A DNA stretch of 25,717 nt, taken from the NCBI GenBank assembly GCA_021826035.1, contig JAKBBE010000031.1:1-25717 (forward strand). Reading direction: 5' to 3'. This document shows positions 1 through 8,423 of the stretch, piece after piece. Below the pieces are notes generated by a model that ran no database searches, had not been told where the DNA came from, and saw only the letters and a program-made list of their open reading frames with translations. The translations under genes were made by a program, and so were the position numbers. The stretch is from Pseudomonadota bacterium. GTDB taxonomy: Bacteria; Pseudomonadota; Gammaproteobacteria; Steroidobacterales; Steroidobacteraceae. Position 1 is the first letter of the stretch, and each line of letters starts with the position of its first letter.

Positions 1-391
1 CCGTCATCACCGCGAAGGTGATGGCGTTCAGACCCCGGGTCTTCTCATCGAAGCGCAGCTTGAGGTATTCCGGTACCGAGCGGGCGCGCGAGCCGTAGTA
101 GAACGGCATCATGAACACCCCGAGAAAGACCATCGCGGGGATCGCGCCCACCCAGTAGAACTGACTCGTGGCCATGCCGTACTTGGCGCCCGAGGCCGCC
201 ATGCCGATGACCTCCTGTGCACCGAGGTTCGCGGAGATGAACGCGAGCCCGGCGATCCAGGCGGGTATGGCGCGCCCGGAGAGGAAGAAGTCCGTGCTGG
301 TACGCATGGAGCGCTTCAGGGCCGCGCCGATCCCCAGCACGACCGCGAAGTACGTCCCCATGATGATCCAGTCGATCGCCTTCGGATGCAT
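1..391 (-). CDS. Sodium:solute symporter (SSS family), N-terminal part; gene runs off the left edge
   Basis: The reverse strand reads an open frame of 130 codons from an ATG at 391 to the window edge, so only the N-terminus is present. It begins MHPKAIDWIIMGTYF, a first membrane helix, followed by the charged stretch LKRSMRTSTDFFLSGR. That pattern of a helix followed by a ..DFFLAGR-like loop is the classic start of SSS symporters (SglT/PutP fold). Further helices follow (IPAWIAGLAFISANLGAQEVIGMA), then the SVPEYLKLRFDEKTR loop, also typical of sugar-transporting members. SSS proteins import sugars, sugar acids or other solutes with Na+ across the inner membrane. It lies 10 bp downstream of the stop of the KDPGal-type aldolase gene on the same strand, so co-transcription and a sugar or sugar-acid substrate are inferred. 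Substrate specificity cannot be read from this fragment. Confidence 0.85.
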   Translation of the reverse strand, partial: MHPKAIDWIIMGTYFAVVLGIGAALKRSMRTSTDFFLSGRAIPAWIAGLAFISANLGAQEVIGMAASGAKYGMATSQFYWVGAIPAMVFLGVFMMPFYYGSRARSVPEYLKLRFDEKTRGLNAITFAVMT

Positions 392-401
392 GTGGGGCCC
401 C

Positions 402-1046
402 TCAGGCGCGCCGGGCCGCGAGGTGGCGCGCCCAGGCGTCATGCAGCGCCTGCGCGCGCTCGCGCACGAGGGACGCGGCATCCCCCGCTTTATAGAGTGA
501 TCCGCCGACACCGATGCCCGCGGCGCCGGCCTCGAGCCAGCTGGCGAGGTCGTGCGCACCGGTCCCGCCCACGGCCCAGACCCCGGCGCTGCGGGGCAAC
601 ACCTCGCGCAAGGCCTTGAGGTAGACCGTCCCCACGGTGAGGGCCGGGAAGAGCTTCAGTTGCGTGGCGCCGGCGCGCAGCGCGCAGAACGCTTCGCTCG
701 CGGAGAAGAACCCCGGGAAGCTGTCGAGCCCGAGGTCCACGGTCCGCCGGATGACGTCCGGGTCGGTGTGGGGCGAGACCACGAGCCGCGCCCCGGCTGC
801 GGCAGCCTCCTCGACGTCCTGCACGGTGAGCACGGTGCCGGCGCCGATCAGTGCCTGCTCGCCGAACGTCCGGGTCAGCCGCGCGATGCTCTCGAGGGGC
901 TGAGGGGAGTTCAGCGGCACCTCCATCATGCGGATGCCGCCGTCGATCAGCGCGCGGCCAATATCGATCGCTTCCGCCGGCGTCACGCCGCGGAGGATGG
1001 CAATCACGGGCGGGGTTGCCGCGCCGACCACGTGTCTCATCGTCAT
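402..1046 (-). CDS. dgoA: 2-dehydro-3-deoxy-6-phosphogalactonate (KDPGal) / KDPG aldolase
   Basis: 214 aa, class I aldolase of the KDPG/KHG family. It cleaves a 2-keto-3-deoxy-6-phospho sugar acid to pyruvate and glyceraldehyde 3-phosphate in the cytoplasm. Visible motifs are IAILRG (residues 16-20, with Arg19), the catalytic-base segment MMEVPLNSP (Glu42), LIGAGTVL (67-73), and the Schiff-base lysine in LKLFPA (Lys131). The PLNSP segment resembles E. coli DgoA more than the Entner-Doudoroff Eda, favouring the DeLey-Doudoroff galactonate branch; a KDPG role cannot be excluded. The ATG at 1046 is chosen because AGGGGG lies 6 nt upstream (1053-1058) and family homology starts there. The open frame extends further upstream, but that part looks non-coding. 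A sugar symporter follows and an aldose epimerase precedes it on the same strand. A kinase and a dehydratase for the pathway are not in this window. Confidence 0.88.
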   Translation of the reverse strand: MTMRHVVGAATPPVIAILRGVTPAEAIDIGRALIDGGIRMMEVPLNSPQPLESIARLTRTFGEQALIGAGTVLTVQDVEEAAAAGARLVVSPHTDPDVIRRTVDLGLDSFPGFFSASEAFCALRAGATQLKLFPALTVGTVYLKALREVLPRSAGVWAVGGTGAHDLASWLEAGAAGIGVGGSLYKAGDAASLVRERAQALHDAWARHLAARRA

Positions 1047-1195
1047 GTCATGCCCCCTGCACTGTCCGCAACGCCAGGCGCGCAGGTCACCGGGCGCCCG
1101 TGGTGCCCGCGCCGAGCCCTCTCTGCCCGTGCGTCGGCCGACAGAGCTTCGAAATGCGCGCCGGGCCCAGTGAGCCGTCGGCCTGCCCCGCTTCA

Positions 1196-1223
1196 TTCAT
1201 AAGATTAATCTGCTTGAAGTCAA
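1196..1223 (-). promoter_or_regulatory. Candidate sigma-70 promoter for the aldolase/symporter unit
   Basis: In an AT-rich island within GC-rich sequence, the minus strand shows TTGACT (1223-1218), a 16-bp spacer and TATGAA (1201-1196), about 150 bp upstream of the aldolase start. Spacing is near optimal and both hexamers are close to consensus. The assignment rests on pattern only. Confidence 0.4.
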
Positions 1224-1263
1224 AAGTCTGCCCCCCGCATCCCCGCGCCCGCGCCCGGAAACG

Positions 1264-1298
1264 GGGGGGCGACCGGGCCGCATGCCCGGCCGCCCCCC
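1264..1298 (-). terminator. Terminator-like hairpin downstream of the aldose epimerase
   Basis: Arms 1264-1278 and 1284-1298 are complementary over 15 bp with a single A/C mismatch, with a 5-nt loop. The hairpin starts 7 nt after the epimerase stop codon on the minus strand. There is no clear U-tract, so it may act as a transcript-stabilising hairpin or an atypical terminator. Confidence 0.55.
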
Positions 1299-1305
1299 GC
1301 AGGCC

Positions 1306-2469
1306 TCACCGCTTCGCCGCACCGGCGGTCGTCGTCGAGAAGGTATACACGATGGTGTTGCGGTAGACCTGGCCGGGATTCAGCCGCGCCGAGCCGAAGT
1401 TCGCATGATTCGGCGTGTCCGGGAAGATCTGCGGCTCGAGCACGAACGCATCGCCCTGCCGATAGATGTGCCCGGACGTGCCGACAATGGTGCCGTTGAG
1501 AAAATTGCCACTGTAGAACTGCAGGCCGGGCTGATTCGACTGCAGCGTGAGCACCCGGCCGGAGGCCGGATCGACGATCCGAGCCATCAGGCGCAATCCG
1601 GCCATGGGCCCGTGGCCGAACACCCAGTTCATGTCGTAGCCGCGGCCGAAGACCAGCTGGCGCGAGTGGCCGTCGAGGATGTCGCGTCCGATGGCCTTCG
1701 CCGTGCGGAAGTCAAACGGCGTGCCCGCCACGGGCCGGATCACGCCCGTCGGGATCTGCGTCGCGTCCGTCGGCGTGAAATCCGCCGCCGGGATCATGAG
1801 CTGCTCATGGAGGATGCTGCCGGAGCCCTCGCCCGAGAGGTTCCAGTAGGTGTGGTTGCTCAGATTCACGATCGTCGGGGCATTGGTCGTGGCCCGATAG
1901 TGGATGAAGAGCTGATTGCGGTTCGAGAGCGCGTAGGTCGCCGTCACGGTGAGCGCCCCAGGATAGCCTTCCTGACCGTTCGGACTGACGTAGCGCAGAG
2001 TGACGCTGCCCAGTGCAGGGCTGCGGCGGACGCTGAGTACCGTCCATAAGCGTCGGTCGAACCCCTTCGTGCCGCCGTGCAGTGAGTTCGGACCGTCGTT
2101 GATCGGCAGCTGATACGCATGGCCGTTCAACGTGAAGCGGCCCTTGGCGATCCGGTTCGCGAACCGCCCGACGGTGGCCCCGAAGTACGGATCGGACTTG
2201 CTGAGATAGCCTCGCAACGTGCGGTAACCGAGCGCGACGTCCGCGAAGTGCCCATTGCGATCCGGCGTGAGAATCTCCTGCACCCGTGCACCGTAGGTCA
2301 GCAGCCGGACCGTGATCCCCTGCCGATTGCGCAGCGTGATCGCATACACGGCTCTGCCATCCGGCAGATGCCCGAATACCGACTGGGTCGCCGTCACCGC
2401 ATGACTCGTCGGCGCCCCCAATGCTCCCAGGAGAGCCGTGGCCGCCACGGCGTAGTACATGTGTCGCAT
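1306..2469 (-). CDS. Aldose 1-epimerase (galactose mutarotase), predicted exported
   Basis: 387 aa. Interconverts alpha and beta anomers of free aldoses such as galactose. Residues 1 to about 24 form a signal peptide (MRHMYYAVAATALLGALGA, cleavage after SHA), so the enzyme probably acts in the periplasm, unlike cytoplasmic E. coli GalM. Family motifs are YGARVQEI, GRFANRIAKG (101-110), NSLHGG (His131), NLSNHTYWNL (His206) and FVLEPQ (Glu345); the two histidines and the glutamate are the expected substrate-binding/catalytic residues. The ATG at 2469 is preferred over upstream starts because AGAGGA lies about 8 nt before it and the signal peptide begins there. It is separated from the aldolase by about 260 bp with its own hairpin and a promoter candidate, so it is probably a separate transcript serving the same sugar. 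Confidence 0.9.
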   Translation of the reverse strand: MRHMYYAVAATALLGALGAPTSHAVTATQSVFGHLPDGRAVYAITLRNRQGITVRLLTYGARVQEILTPDRNGHFADVALGYRTLRGYLSKSDPYFGATVGRFANRIAKGRFTLNGHAYQLPINDGPNSLHGGTKGFDRRLWTVLSVRRSPALGSVTLRYVSPNGQEGYPGALTVTATYALSNRNQLFIHYRATTNAPTIVNLSNHTYWNLSGEGSGSILHEQLMIPAADFTPTDATQIPTGVIRPVAGTPFDFRTAKAIGRDILDGHSRQLVFGRGYDMNWVFGHGPMAGLRLMARIVDPASGRVLTLQSNQPGLQFYSGNFLNGTIVGTSGHIYRQGDAFVLEPQIFPDTPNHANFGSARLNPGQVYRNTIVYTFSTTTAGAAKR

Positions 2470-2676
2470 CTCGCCATCCTCTATGAAGGTGGCTGCGAGC
2501 GCAGCGATGCCGCCCGAGCAAGCGAACGCCCGCGCACCGCCTCGCTGCACACCGCTGCCAGAAGCTCTCCCCGGGGCCATTGTAATGACCTCGGCGACAC
2601 AATGCAGAGCGCCGCCGACACGCGCCCGAGGGCGGCGCACGTCCGCTGCCGATGCCATCGCCGCCGCAACGGATGC

Positions 2677-2979
2677 TCAGGCGAAATGAAACAGCTGACG
2701 GCAGACCGTATTGACCTGGCTCCCCGGGACGACGCAGGCATCGGCGGCCCGGCGCCACTCGGCAAAATGCGCCGCCGCGCGATGCGCCTCGAGCGCCGCC
2801 TCGTCGTCGTAGAGTTCGTAGAAAATGAAATGCGTCGGTTGCTTCGCGTCCTGCGTGACGTCGAAATACTTGCAGCCGTGCTCGCGCGTGAAAGTGTGCT
2901 GGGCATTCTGGCGGATCGCGACGAGAAAGCGCTCCAGCTGTTCCGTGCGCACTTCGAGCCTGACGATGAGCGCGATCAC
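2677..2979 (-). CDS. Small ABM-domain (YgiN-like) protein
   Basis: 100 aa starting with GTG at 2979. The fold signature is that of antibiotic-biosynthesis-monooxygenase / dimeric alpha-beta barrel proteins: an N-terminal strand IALIVRLEV, a helix ending in TREHGCKYFDV, then THFIFYELYDDEAALEAHR and HFAEW. Members include quinol monooxygenase YgiN and the autoinducer-2 isomerase LsrG, so an oxidation or isomerisation of a small carbonyl compound is possible but unproven. The GTG start overlaps the TGA of the upstream Ldh2-family dehydrogenase (GTGA, 2976-2979), indicating translational coupling. A longer in-frame reading exists but would overlap that gene extensively. Its fixed pairing with a dehydrogenase in a sugar-acid block suggests handling of a reactive keto intermediate (inference). 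Confidence 0.75.
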   Translation of the reverse strand: MIALIVRLEVRTEQLERFLVAIRQNAQHTFTREHGCKYFDVTQDAKQPTHFIFYELYDDEAALEAHRAAAHFAEWRRAADACVVPGSQVNTVCRQLFHFA

Positions 2980-4058
2980 GGGGGCCCTCGCTCCGCCGGG
3001 ACGGATGCGGCGTGGATCGCCGGCATCGGGACACCGGATTGCCTCGCGAGTCCCGAGAGCGTCGCCCAGGTCTGCTCCGGGATCGAGAGGCCCCGCGTGC
3101 CGCTCTGGGCGCACTGGCGCGCCTCGATCTCCCCGGGGAAGAAGATCTCATCGATTCCGGCTGCCCGGGGCGCCGCTTTCACCTCATCGATGAGTCGCTC
3201 GAGCCGCTGCTCGAACTGCGCTCGCGGCATCAGCGCGTCGATCTGGATCGTGATGAGCAGGTGTCCGCAGCCACTGACGCGGTCCGCAACATACGGCCCG
3301 GTCACCGCCGCGCCGAAGGCGCTCCCGGTCAACACCCCGGCGAGCACGTCCATCATGAACGTGATGATGTAGCCCTTGTGCCCGGCCATGGGCAGGATCA
3401 GTCCCTGCAATGCGGCCTGCGCATCGGTGGTCGGAACACCGAACTCATCCGCGGCCCAACCGGCCGGAATCGCCTCCTCGCGCTGCGCGGCCGCGTAGAT
3501 CTTGCCGCGGGCGACCGCGGTGTTGGCGATATCCATGACGACGATCCCGCGTGCCCCGGCCGGGGCGGCGATGGACCAGGGATTGGTGCCGAGCATCTTC
3601 GTCCGACCGCCCCACGGTGCCATGGCCGGGCTCGCATTCGTCGCCAGAATGCCGATGCAGCCCTGCTGCGCGCACTGGCGGGTGAAATAGGCCGCGGTGC
3701 CAAAATGATTGGAATTGCGCACCGCGACGACACTCACACCGTGCGCCTGCGCGCGGGCGACTCCCACTCGGGTCGCCTCCTGCGCCAGAACCTGGCCGAT
3801 GCCCTCATGGCCGTCGATCACCGCGACCGCACCATTGTCGAGCACGAGTTCCGGGCGCGTCACCGCCGTCATGACACCGCTGCGCAGTCGCGCCAGATAC
3901 CACGAAAGACGCAGCATGCCGTGAGAGACGTGGCCCCACTGCTCCGCGGTGACCAGCGTGTCGGCCAGCAGCCGAGCATCCGCTGCCGGCACCCCGGCAT
4001 GCATCAGCAATTCGCTCCCGAAGCGGCGCAGCCCGTCGGCGTCGATCGATCGGTTCAT
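2976..4058 (-). CDS. Ldh2-family NAD(P)-dependent malate/L-lactate/ureidoglycolate-type dehydrogenase
   Basis: 360 aa, the usual length for the LDH2/MDH2 oxidoreductase family, whose members reduce or oxidise 2-keto/2-hydroxy acids (malate, sulfolactate, ureidoglycolate, 2,3-diketogulonate). Diagnostic segments are HVSHGMLRL (His46), VAVRNSNHFGTAAYF (His118), LGTNPWSIAAP (157-166), VVMDIANTAVARGKI and GHKGYIITFMMDVLAGVLTG. The ATG at 4058 has a GAGGG ribosome-binding site a few bases upstream. It overlaps the ABM-domain gene by 4 bp. Sitting next to aldolase, mutarotase and symporter genes, a sugar-derived hydroxy acid is the likely substrate; the exact one cannot be read from sequence. Confidence 0.87.
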   Translation of the reverse strand: MNRSIDADGLRRFGSELLMHAGVPAADARLLADTLVTAEQWGHVSHGMLRLSWYLARLRSGVMTAVTRPELVLDNGAVAVIDGHEGIGQVLAQEATRVGVARAQAHGVSVVAVRNSNHFGTAAYFTRQCAQQGCIGILATNASPAMAPWGGRTKMLGTNPWSIAAPAGARGIVVMDIANTAVARGKIYAAAQREEAIPAGWAADEFGVPTTDAQAALQGLILPMAGHKGYIITFMMDVLAGVLTGSAFGAAVTGPYVADRVSGCGHLLITIQIDALMPRAQFEQRLERLIDEVKAAPRAAGIDEIFFPGEIEARQCAQSGTRGLSIPEQTWATLSGLARQSGVPMPAIHAASVPAERGPP

Positions 4059-4068
4059 GGACCCTCAA

Positions 4069-4352
4069 CGGTGCGCCCCAAGCGCCTGTGCAACCGGGCA
4101 AGCCCCCCGCAGTCTAACCGATCGGCGGCACACCGAGCGCCGGCCGCCAGGGCCGCTGCCCGCGCTCACCGGACGCGCGCGCAGGTCCATCAGCACGATC
4201 GTGATGCTGCGGGCCCGATTGCGCGCGGCGAGCGCGCGGTGCAGGATGGCCTCGAACAGATCCTTGATCGAGGTCGCCTCGCCGCCGTGGCACGACCGCT
4301 GTCGCAGCGGCGTCTCGGCTGGTCGCAGGATGCACGGAACGTCATCTTTGCA
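4069..4352 (-). other. Unrecognised coding-like remnant between divergent genes
   Basis: The 392-bp gap between the dehydrogenase start and the DUF1993 start has no full gene. One minus-strand frame is open from just after a TGA near 4353 to a TGA near 4069. It has a non-random middle: KDDVPCILRPAETP, then RSCHGGEATSIKDLF and EAILHRALAARNRARS. There is no start codon or ribosome-binding site where homology would be expected. It could be the tail of a decayed gene, perhaps a small cupin or oxidoreductase, or chance in GC-rich DNA. Confidence 0.2.
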
Positions 4353-4450
4353 AGGGCATCATGCCCGTAGCGAGACGAACCGCGCTCATTCAGGAACGCG
4401 GGCCGCACCAGCGGCATGGCGCATCATTCATACCACCACGAGGTCATTTC

Positions 4451-4969
4451 ATGTCGATGTCAAACGCAGCGCTTTCATCGTTCGAGATCGGACTCAACGC
4501 ACTGGCTTCGATGCTCGACAAGGCGGAGGCTTATGCCGCGGCGAAGAAGTTCGATGCGGCGGTACTGCTCAACACCCGACTGTTTCCGGACATGTTCCCG
4601 TTCACCCGTCAGGTGCAGATCGCCTGCGACGCGGCGAAGAACGGCGGCGCGCGGCTCGCCGGCATCGAGCCGCCCAAACACGAAGACACCGAACAGTCAT
4701 TTGCCGAACTGAAGGCGCGAATCGCCAAGACGATCGCCTTCGTCAAGACGCTCGACAAGGCAAAGATCGACGACTCGGCCGAGCGCGAGGTGATTTTCCC
4801 GATGGGTCGTGAGAACAAGGCGAAGATGCGCGGGGTGGATTACTTCAACCACTTCGTGCTGCCGAACTTCTACTTCCACATCAGCACCGCCTACGCAATT
4901 CTGCGCCATTCGGGCGTGGAGCTCAGCAAGCGCGACTATCTCGCCGGTATTCCGATGACGATGATCTGA
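4451..4969 (+). CDS. DUF1993 family protein
   Basis: 172 aa, the usual size for DUF1993. The family is common in proteobacteria and predicted to be a four-helix bundle related in fold to DinB-like proteins; its biochemical role is not established. The match is visible in LDKAEAYAAAKKFDAAVLLNTRL followed by FPDMFPFTRQVQIACD, in GIEPPKHEDTEQSFAELKARI and in the end DYLAGIPM. There is no signal peptide and no Cys pair. The ATG at 4451 follows CGAGG about 8 nt upstream; an in-frame upstream start lacks a ribosome-binding site. It is a single-gene unit ending in the 4983-5013 hairpin. Confidence 0.85.
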   Translation: MSMSNAALSSFEIGLNALASMLDKAEAYAAAKKFDAAVLLNTRLFPDMFPFTRQVQIACDAAKNGGARLAGIEPPKHEDTEQSFAELKARIAKTIAFVKTLDKAKIDDSAEREVIFPMGRENKAKMRGVDYFNHFVLPNFYFHISTAYAILRHSGVELSKRDYLAGIPMTMI

Positions 4970-4982
4970 GACTGCGCAGATC

Positions 4983-5013
4983 GGCCGTCCGGCGGCGGTT
5001 CCGCCGGACGGCC
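4983..5013 (+). terminator. Strong hairpin after the DUF1993 gene
   Basis: Arms 4983-4995 and 5001-5013 are perfectly complementary over 13 bp with a 5-nt loop, starting 13 nt after the stop codon. There is no U-tract. The remaining 385 bp to 5399 show no convincing gene: frames there are short, arginine-rich shadows. Confidence 0.6.
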
Positions 5014-5399
5014 CGATACGGGGATGCTGCGGCGCGGGCGCCGCCTCGAGCGCACGTGCGCCACCCGGGACTCTGTGAGTTCCCATCGGCCCGTTCCACG
5101 GCCGGATGCGGTGCGCATGAAGGATCCAGATCCATCACGACCTGCCTCCGCAGGACGTTCAGGGCCTAACACGTGCGGAGCACACCCGTGAGTCGCCGCA
5201 GGACGCGCTCCTCGGTTAAGAGCGCAGATCGTCCAATCGCGCTTCCCGTTCGGCCCGAAGCGGCGACTCGATGGGTTCATTTTTCAAACCCATGGTGACA
5301 GGACACGTCGTGAACGGTATCGCTCCGGGGTGAACTACGTCATCGGCGTGCTCACCGTACAACGCTCCGCGCGCGGTGGTGCGTGCCCGCGCGCCCTCC

Positions 5400-8276
5400 T
5401 CAGGCGGCAGGTGCTGCGCGCAAGCGAGCCGGAGACGACGACGCCCGCGGCGAGACCGTCGGGGACTGTGGGCCCGACGGCGGCGCCGCTGCTGGACTCG
5501 GCGACGCCGGCGGCGGACTGGGAGTACGCTTCTGTGTTGGTGCGGGACTTGGTGCCGCCTTTCCGCCGGCGGCATCCACAGGCGCACCCGGTGTCGCAGC
5601 GGCCGATGCCTGCGCACCCTCACCCGCTTTCGGGCCCTGCGCCGAGGGCGCCGCCGGGGCACTGAGCGGCGGGCTCGCAGCGCTCTGCGATGGTTCGGAT
5701 CCGGAGTGCTCCGATCCCGACGGCGTTGAGAGAAGCTTCTCGGCCGCAGGCGTCTTGTCCGCCGGCGTCTTCAGCGCAACCGTCGTCTGCCGCGCCTTCT
5801 GGTGCGCGACAGCGTGGACCTTGCGGGGCGCCGCCGTGTGCGGGGCCGGCAATTGGTCCACCGCCACCGTCGCCACGTTCACGACCGAGGGGTCGTCTCG
5901 AAGCTTCACGTAGAGCTTTCCGTTCGCCGGATGGGGCACCGGCAGCGCGTACCCCGGAAAGCCGTCCGGCACCTGCACGGCATGCTGGAACGCCGAATCA
6001 TTGGCAATGGCGTCGACCAGGAACAGGTCGGTACCCGTCAGCTTGCAGGCGAGTTTCGGGGTGGCGGGACAGACCAGTCGGTGCAGCTGCGGCAAGCGCA
6101 CCAGTGTCGCCAGCGGCTGCCAGCCACCCTTGACGCCCTCGTCGATGACCCGGAACTGCAGCGGCCCGAACGCCGAGGACCCGAAGGCGCGGGCCGGATC
6201 GAGCGTCGCAATGGCGACCTGCTGGTTCTCGAGCGTGATGCCGCCGTTCGTCAGACTGAGGGTGGTCGAGTACAGACCGTCGGTCGTGGCCACCTGGATC
6301 GACTCGTCCTGGTCGAACACCATGGGCGCCACGGCGCGCACGGAGAACGTCAGCTGGGCGAGCTGGGGCAGCTCGTTGCCGTGACCGAGGTGGATGTGGC
6401 TGGGCGCCGCCGAGCCCGACAGATACACGCTCTTGGCCATGAGCACGACGCTCGGCCGAGGCGCGGCGACCGCCCCGTGGAGCGTGAGGACCCGACCGTC
6501 CTTCAGCTGCACGCGCACCACGCCGGCTTCGCCCGCCTTCAAACGCGTCGCGGCCTTCGGTTCCTGGGCCGTCACGGTGAGATGATCCACGCCGTGACGC
6601 GTCTTCAGCGCACCTGGGATGAAGACCACCCGATCGATCGTCAGGCGCGCCACCTCGTCGAGACGGCTGCCCTTGAGCATCCCCTGGCTGTCCCCGGCAT
6701 GGAGCACGAAGCTGTCGAGGCTGGCGGGGACCGAGTAGGCATCCAGAGGCACCCGAACCGGCGCTGGAGTACCAAACTGGTTCAGCAGCACCGTCAGCGG
6801 ACCCGGCGGCGCATCCTTCAGCGGCAACTGCACCTTCACCTGATTCGGATACACCGCCGTCCAGTGCGCGGACCGTTCGGTACCGGCCGAGTCGCGCACC
6901 GCGATGCTCTTGAGGCAGCTGAGACTCGGTGCGGTGAGGCGGATCGAGTCATCCCGGCCCACGATGACGGCGGCGTCGCCCGGCGTCGCCACCGACCATC
7001 CCGCGGCGGAGGCATTTTCCAACCGGAGGCGCGGTCCCTGGTAGCGCGAGAACCCCCAGTCCCCGTGCAGCACGCCGTCCACCGCATTGCGGAACTGCGT
7101 CCCGCGGAGGGGGCGGGTATCGACGACGAAGCCGCCGACCTCGGCATCCGCCCACGCCGGCAGGTCGATGGTGTGGCCGTTCGCTTCGGTCAGCCGCAAC
7201 CGCATGCGGTGCGCATAGTTCGTCGAGAAGACCAGCGGAGCGCCCTCGACGGGCAGGATCAGGCGCTTGCGGCGGATACAAAAGCTCTGCTGCGGGTTGA
7301 CCGCATGCAGCGGCGGCAGCTCGGGGGCCTCGATCGCCGGCAGCGCCGTCACCAGCACCGACTTCGGATCGTGGAAGGACGGCGGGGTATTCAGCGTCAG
7401 GGCCAGCACGTCCCCGTGCTGGGCCGCAAGCGCCGGGATGTACTCGTACTGCGCCGTGGTGAACGAACTGAAGATGCGCGCGATGTCGATGACCGAGGCG
7501 ATGTACGGGCTGTAATAGCCGTAGCTCAGCTGCGGGGTATAGCTCGCCTCCATGGCCAACGCCGAGGCGGGGCCCGAGGTCAGCGCATCGACGATCGACG
7601 TGCTGTGCCCGTCGTTGAGGATCAGCGACTGCCCGCCGCGCATCAGGCAGGGGGCCTGCAGCTGCGTAATGCGCTGCAAGCACTTGGTGTTCACTTTGAT
7701 CGCCAGGCTGCGGGCGAGCTTCGGAGCGGCGACCTTCAGCCGCTCCGGGGCATTTACCTCCAGGGACTGGATGGCATCCAGATAGCGGTCGAGCCGCGCG
7801 ATGTCGAGCGTCGCCTGGTTCAGGTCCTGCGACGTGCGCACGAACGCCCCGGGCCGACCACGCACCGCACCGACCAGCGTTCTGAAGTCTCCACTGGTCT
7901 GCGGCGCGAGGAACACCAGCACCTGCTCGGCCCCGCGCGGCACGGTGAGCGTCAGGCCCTGTCGGGCACACTGCGGCTCCCAGGTCGAGCAACCGTGGAA
8001 CCAGCGCTCCGGCGGCGGATTGGTCGCGCCGCGCAGGAAGGCCACGATCAGCAGGTAGCGCTCCGACTGGGTCGCGGGCAGGTCCGCCCGAATCCACAGG
8101 TGATCGCCCACAGAGAGGTTGGGCACATCGGAAATCGGCAGCGTCTCGTGGTGGCGGGTGACGGTCACCTCGAGATTGGGCCCGGCGAGATCGAACGGCG
8201 CCACCCCCGCTCGAACGGTCACGCTGAGGAACAGAGAGACGATGGCGCTGAGCGCCAGCAGAGGGGAGACGCGCAT
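5400..8276 (-). CDS. Large secreted protein of unknown function with Pro/Ala/Ser-rich C-terminal tail
   Basis: 958 aa, not recognised. Residues 1 to about 23 form a signal peptide (MRVSPLLALSAIVSLFLSV, then TVRAG), so it is periplasmic or outer-membrane associated. The next 790 residues are beta-rich with repeated short strands (e.g. GSRLDEVARLTIDRVVFIPG and PGPLTVLLNQFG), reminiscent of stacked Ig/IPT-like modules, and contain scattered Cys that could form periplasmic disulfides. The last 130-140 residues are a Pro/Ala/Ser/Lys low-complexity tail (KTPADKTPAAEKLL, then repeated APS and SPPP runs), a likely flexible linker or wall/membrane-spanning stalk. The ATG at 8276 is chosen because the signal peptide starts there; no good ribosome-binding site is seen. 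TACAAT lies 7 nt upstream, so a leaderless transcript is possible. It is divergent from the pyrophosphohydrolase gene. Confidence 0.75.
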   Translation of the reverse strand: MRVSPLLALSAIVSLFLSVTVRAGVAPFDLAGPNLEVTVTRHHETLPISDVPNLSVGDHLWIRADLPATQSERYLLIVAFLRGATNPPPERWFHGCSTWEPQCARQGLTLTVPRGAEQVLVFLAPQTSGDFRTLVGAVRGRPGAFVRTSQDLNQATLDIARLDRYLDAIQSLEVNAPERLKVAAPKLARSLAIKVNTKCLQRITQLQAPCLMRGGQSLILNDGHSTSIVDALTSGPASALAMEASYTPQLSYGYYSPYIASVIDIARIFSSFTTAQYEYIPALAAQHGDVLALTLNTPPSFHDPKSVLVTALPAIEAPELPPLHAVNPQQSFCIRRKRLILPVEGAPLVFSTNYAHRMRLRLTEANGHTIDLPAWADAEVGGFVVDTRPLRGTQFRNAVDGVLHGDWGFSRYQGPRLRLENASAAGWSVATPGDAAVIVGRDDSIRLTAPSLSCLKSIAVRDSAGTERSAHWTAVYPNQVKVQLPLKDAPPGPLTVLLNQFGTPAPVRVPLDAYSVPASLDSFVLHAGDSQGMLKGSRLDEVARLTIDRVVFIPGALKTRHGVDHLTVTAQEPKAATRLKAGEAGVVRVQLKDGRVLTLHGAVAAPRPSVVLMAKSVYLSGSAAPSHIHLGHGNELPQLAQLTFSVRAVAPMVFDQDESIQVATTDGLYSTTLSLTNGGITLENQQVAIATLDPARAFGSSAFGPLQFRVIDEGVKGGWQPLATLVRLPQLHRLVCPATPKLACKLTGTDLFLVDAIANDSAFQHAVQVPDGFPGYALPVPHPANGKLYVKLRDDPSVVNVATVAVDQLPAPHTAAPRKVHAVAHQKARQTTVALKTPADKTPAAEKLLSTPSGSEHSGSEPSQSAASPPLSAPAAPSAQGPKAGEGAQASAAATPGAPVDAAGGKAAPSPAPTQKRTPSPPPASPSPAAAPPSGPQSPTVSPRASSSPARLRAAPAA

Positions 8277-8423
8277 GGCGACATTGTACGGGGGCGCAAG
8301 GGGGCCGAAAAAGCCCTTTTGGACCGCCCTGCCGGTCTTCGTCGGCCGGCGCGCACACCGCACCGATGATCGAACGCCGGTGAGCCTCCCGCACGGGCCA
8401 CCGTTCAGCCTTCGTTCAGTGCG

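Noticed and set aside
1805..3151. 448-codon minus-strand frame overlapping the epimerase and ABM-domain genes
   Set aside because: Wrong frame of a coding strand; Arg/Ser-rich and without motifs, while the other frame gives aldose 1-epimerase.
3012..4370. 452-codon plus-strand open frame
   Set aside because: Antisense to the Ldh2 dehydrogenase, which has complete family motifs; the plus-strand translation is Arg/His-rich with no recognisable domain.
5802..8369. 855-codon open frame on the plus strand
   Set aside because: It is the antisense shadow of the secreted 958-aa gene: arginine/glycine/histidine-rich, no family motif, no ribosome-binding site, whereas the opposite strand has a signal peptide and natural composition.
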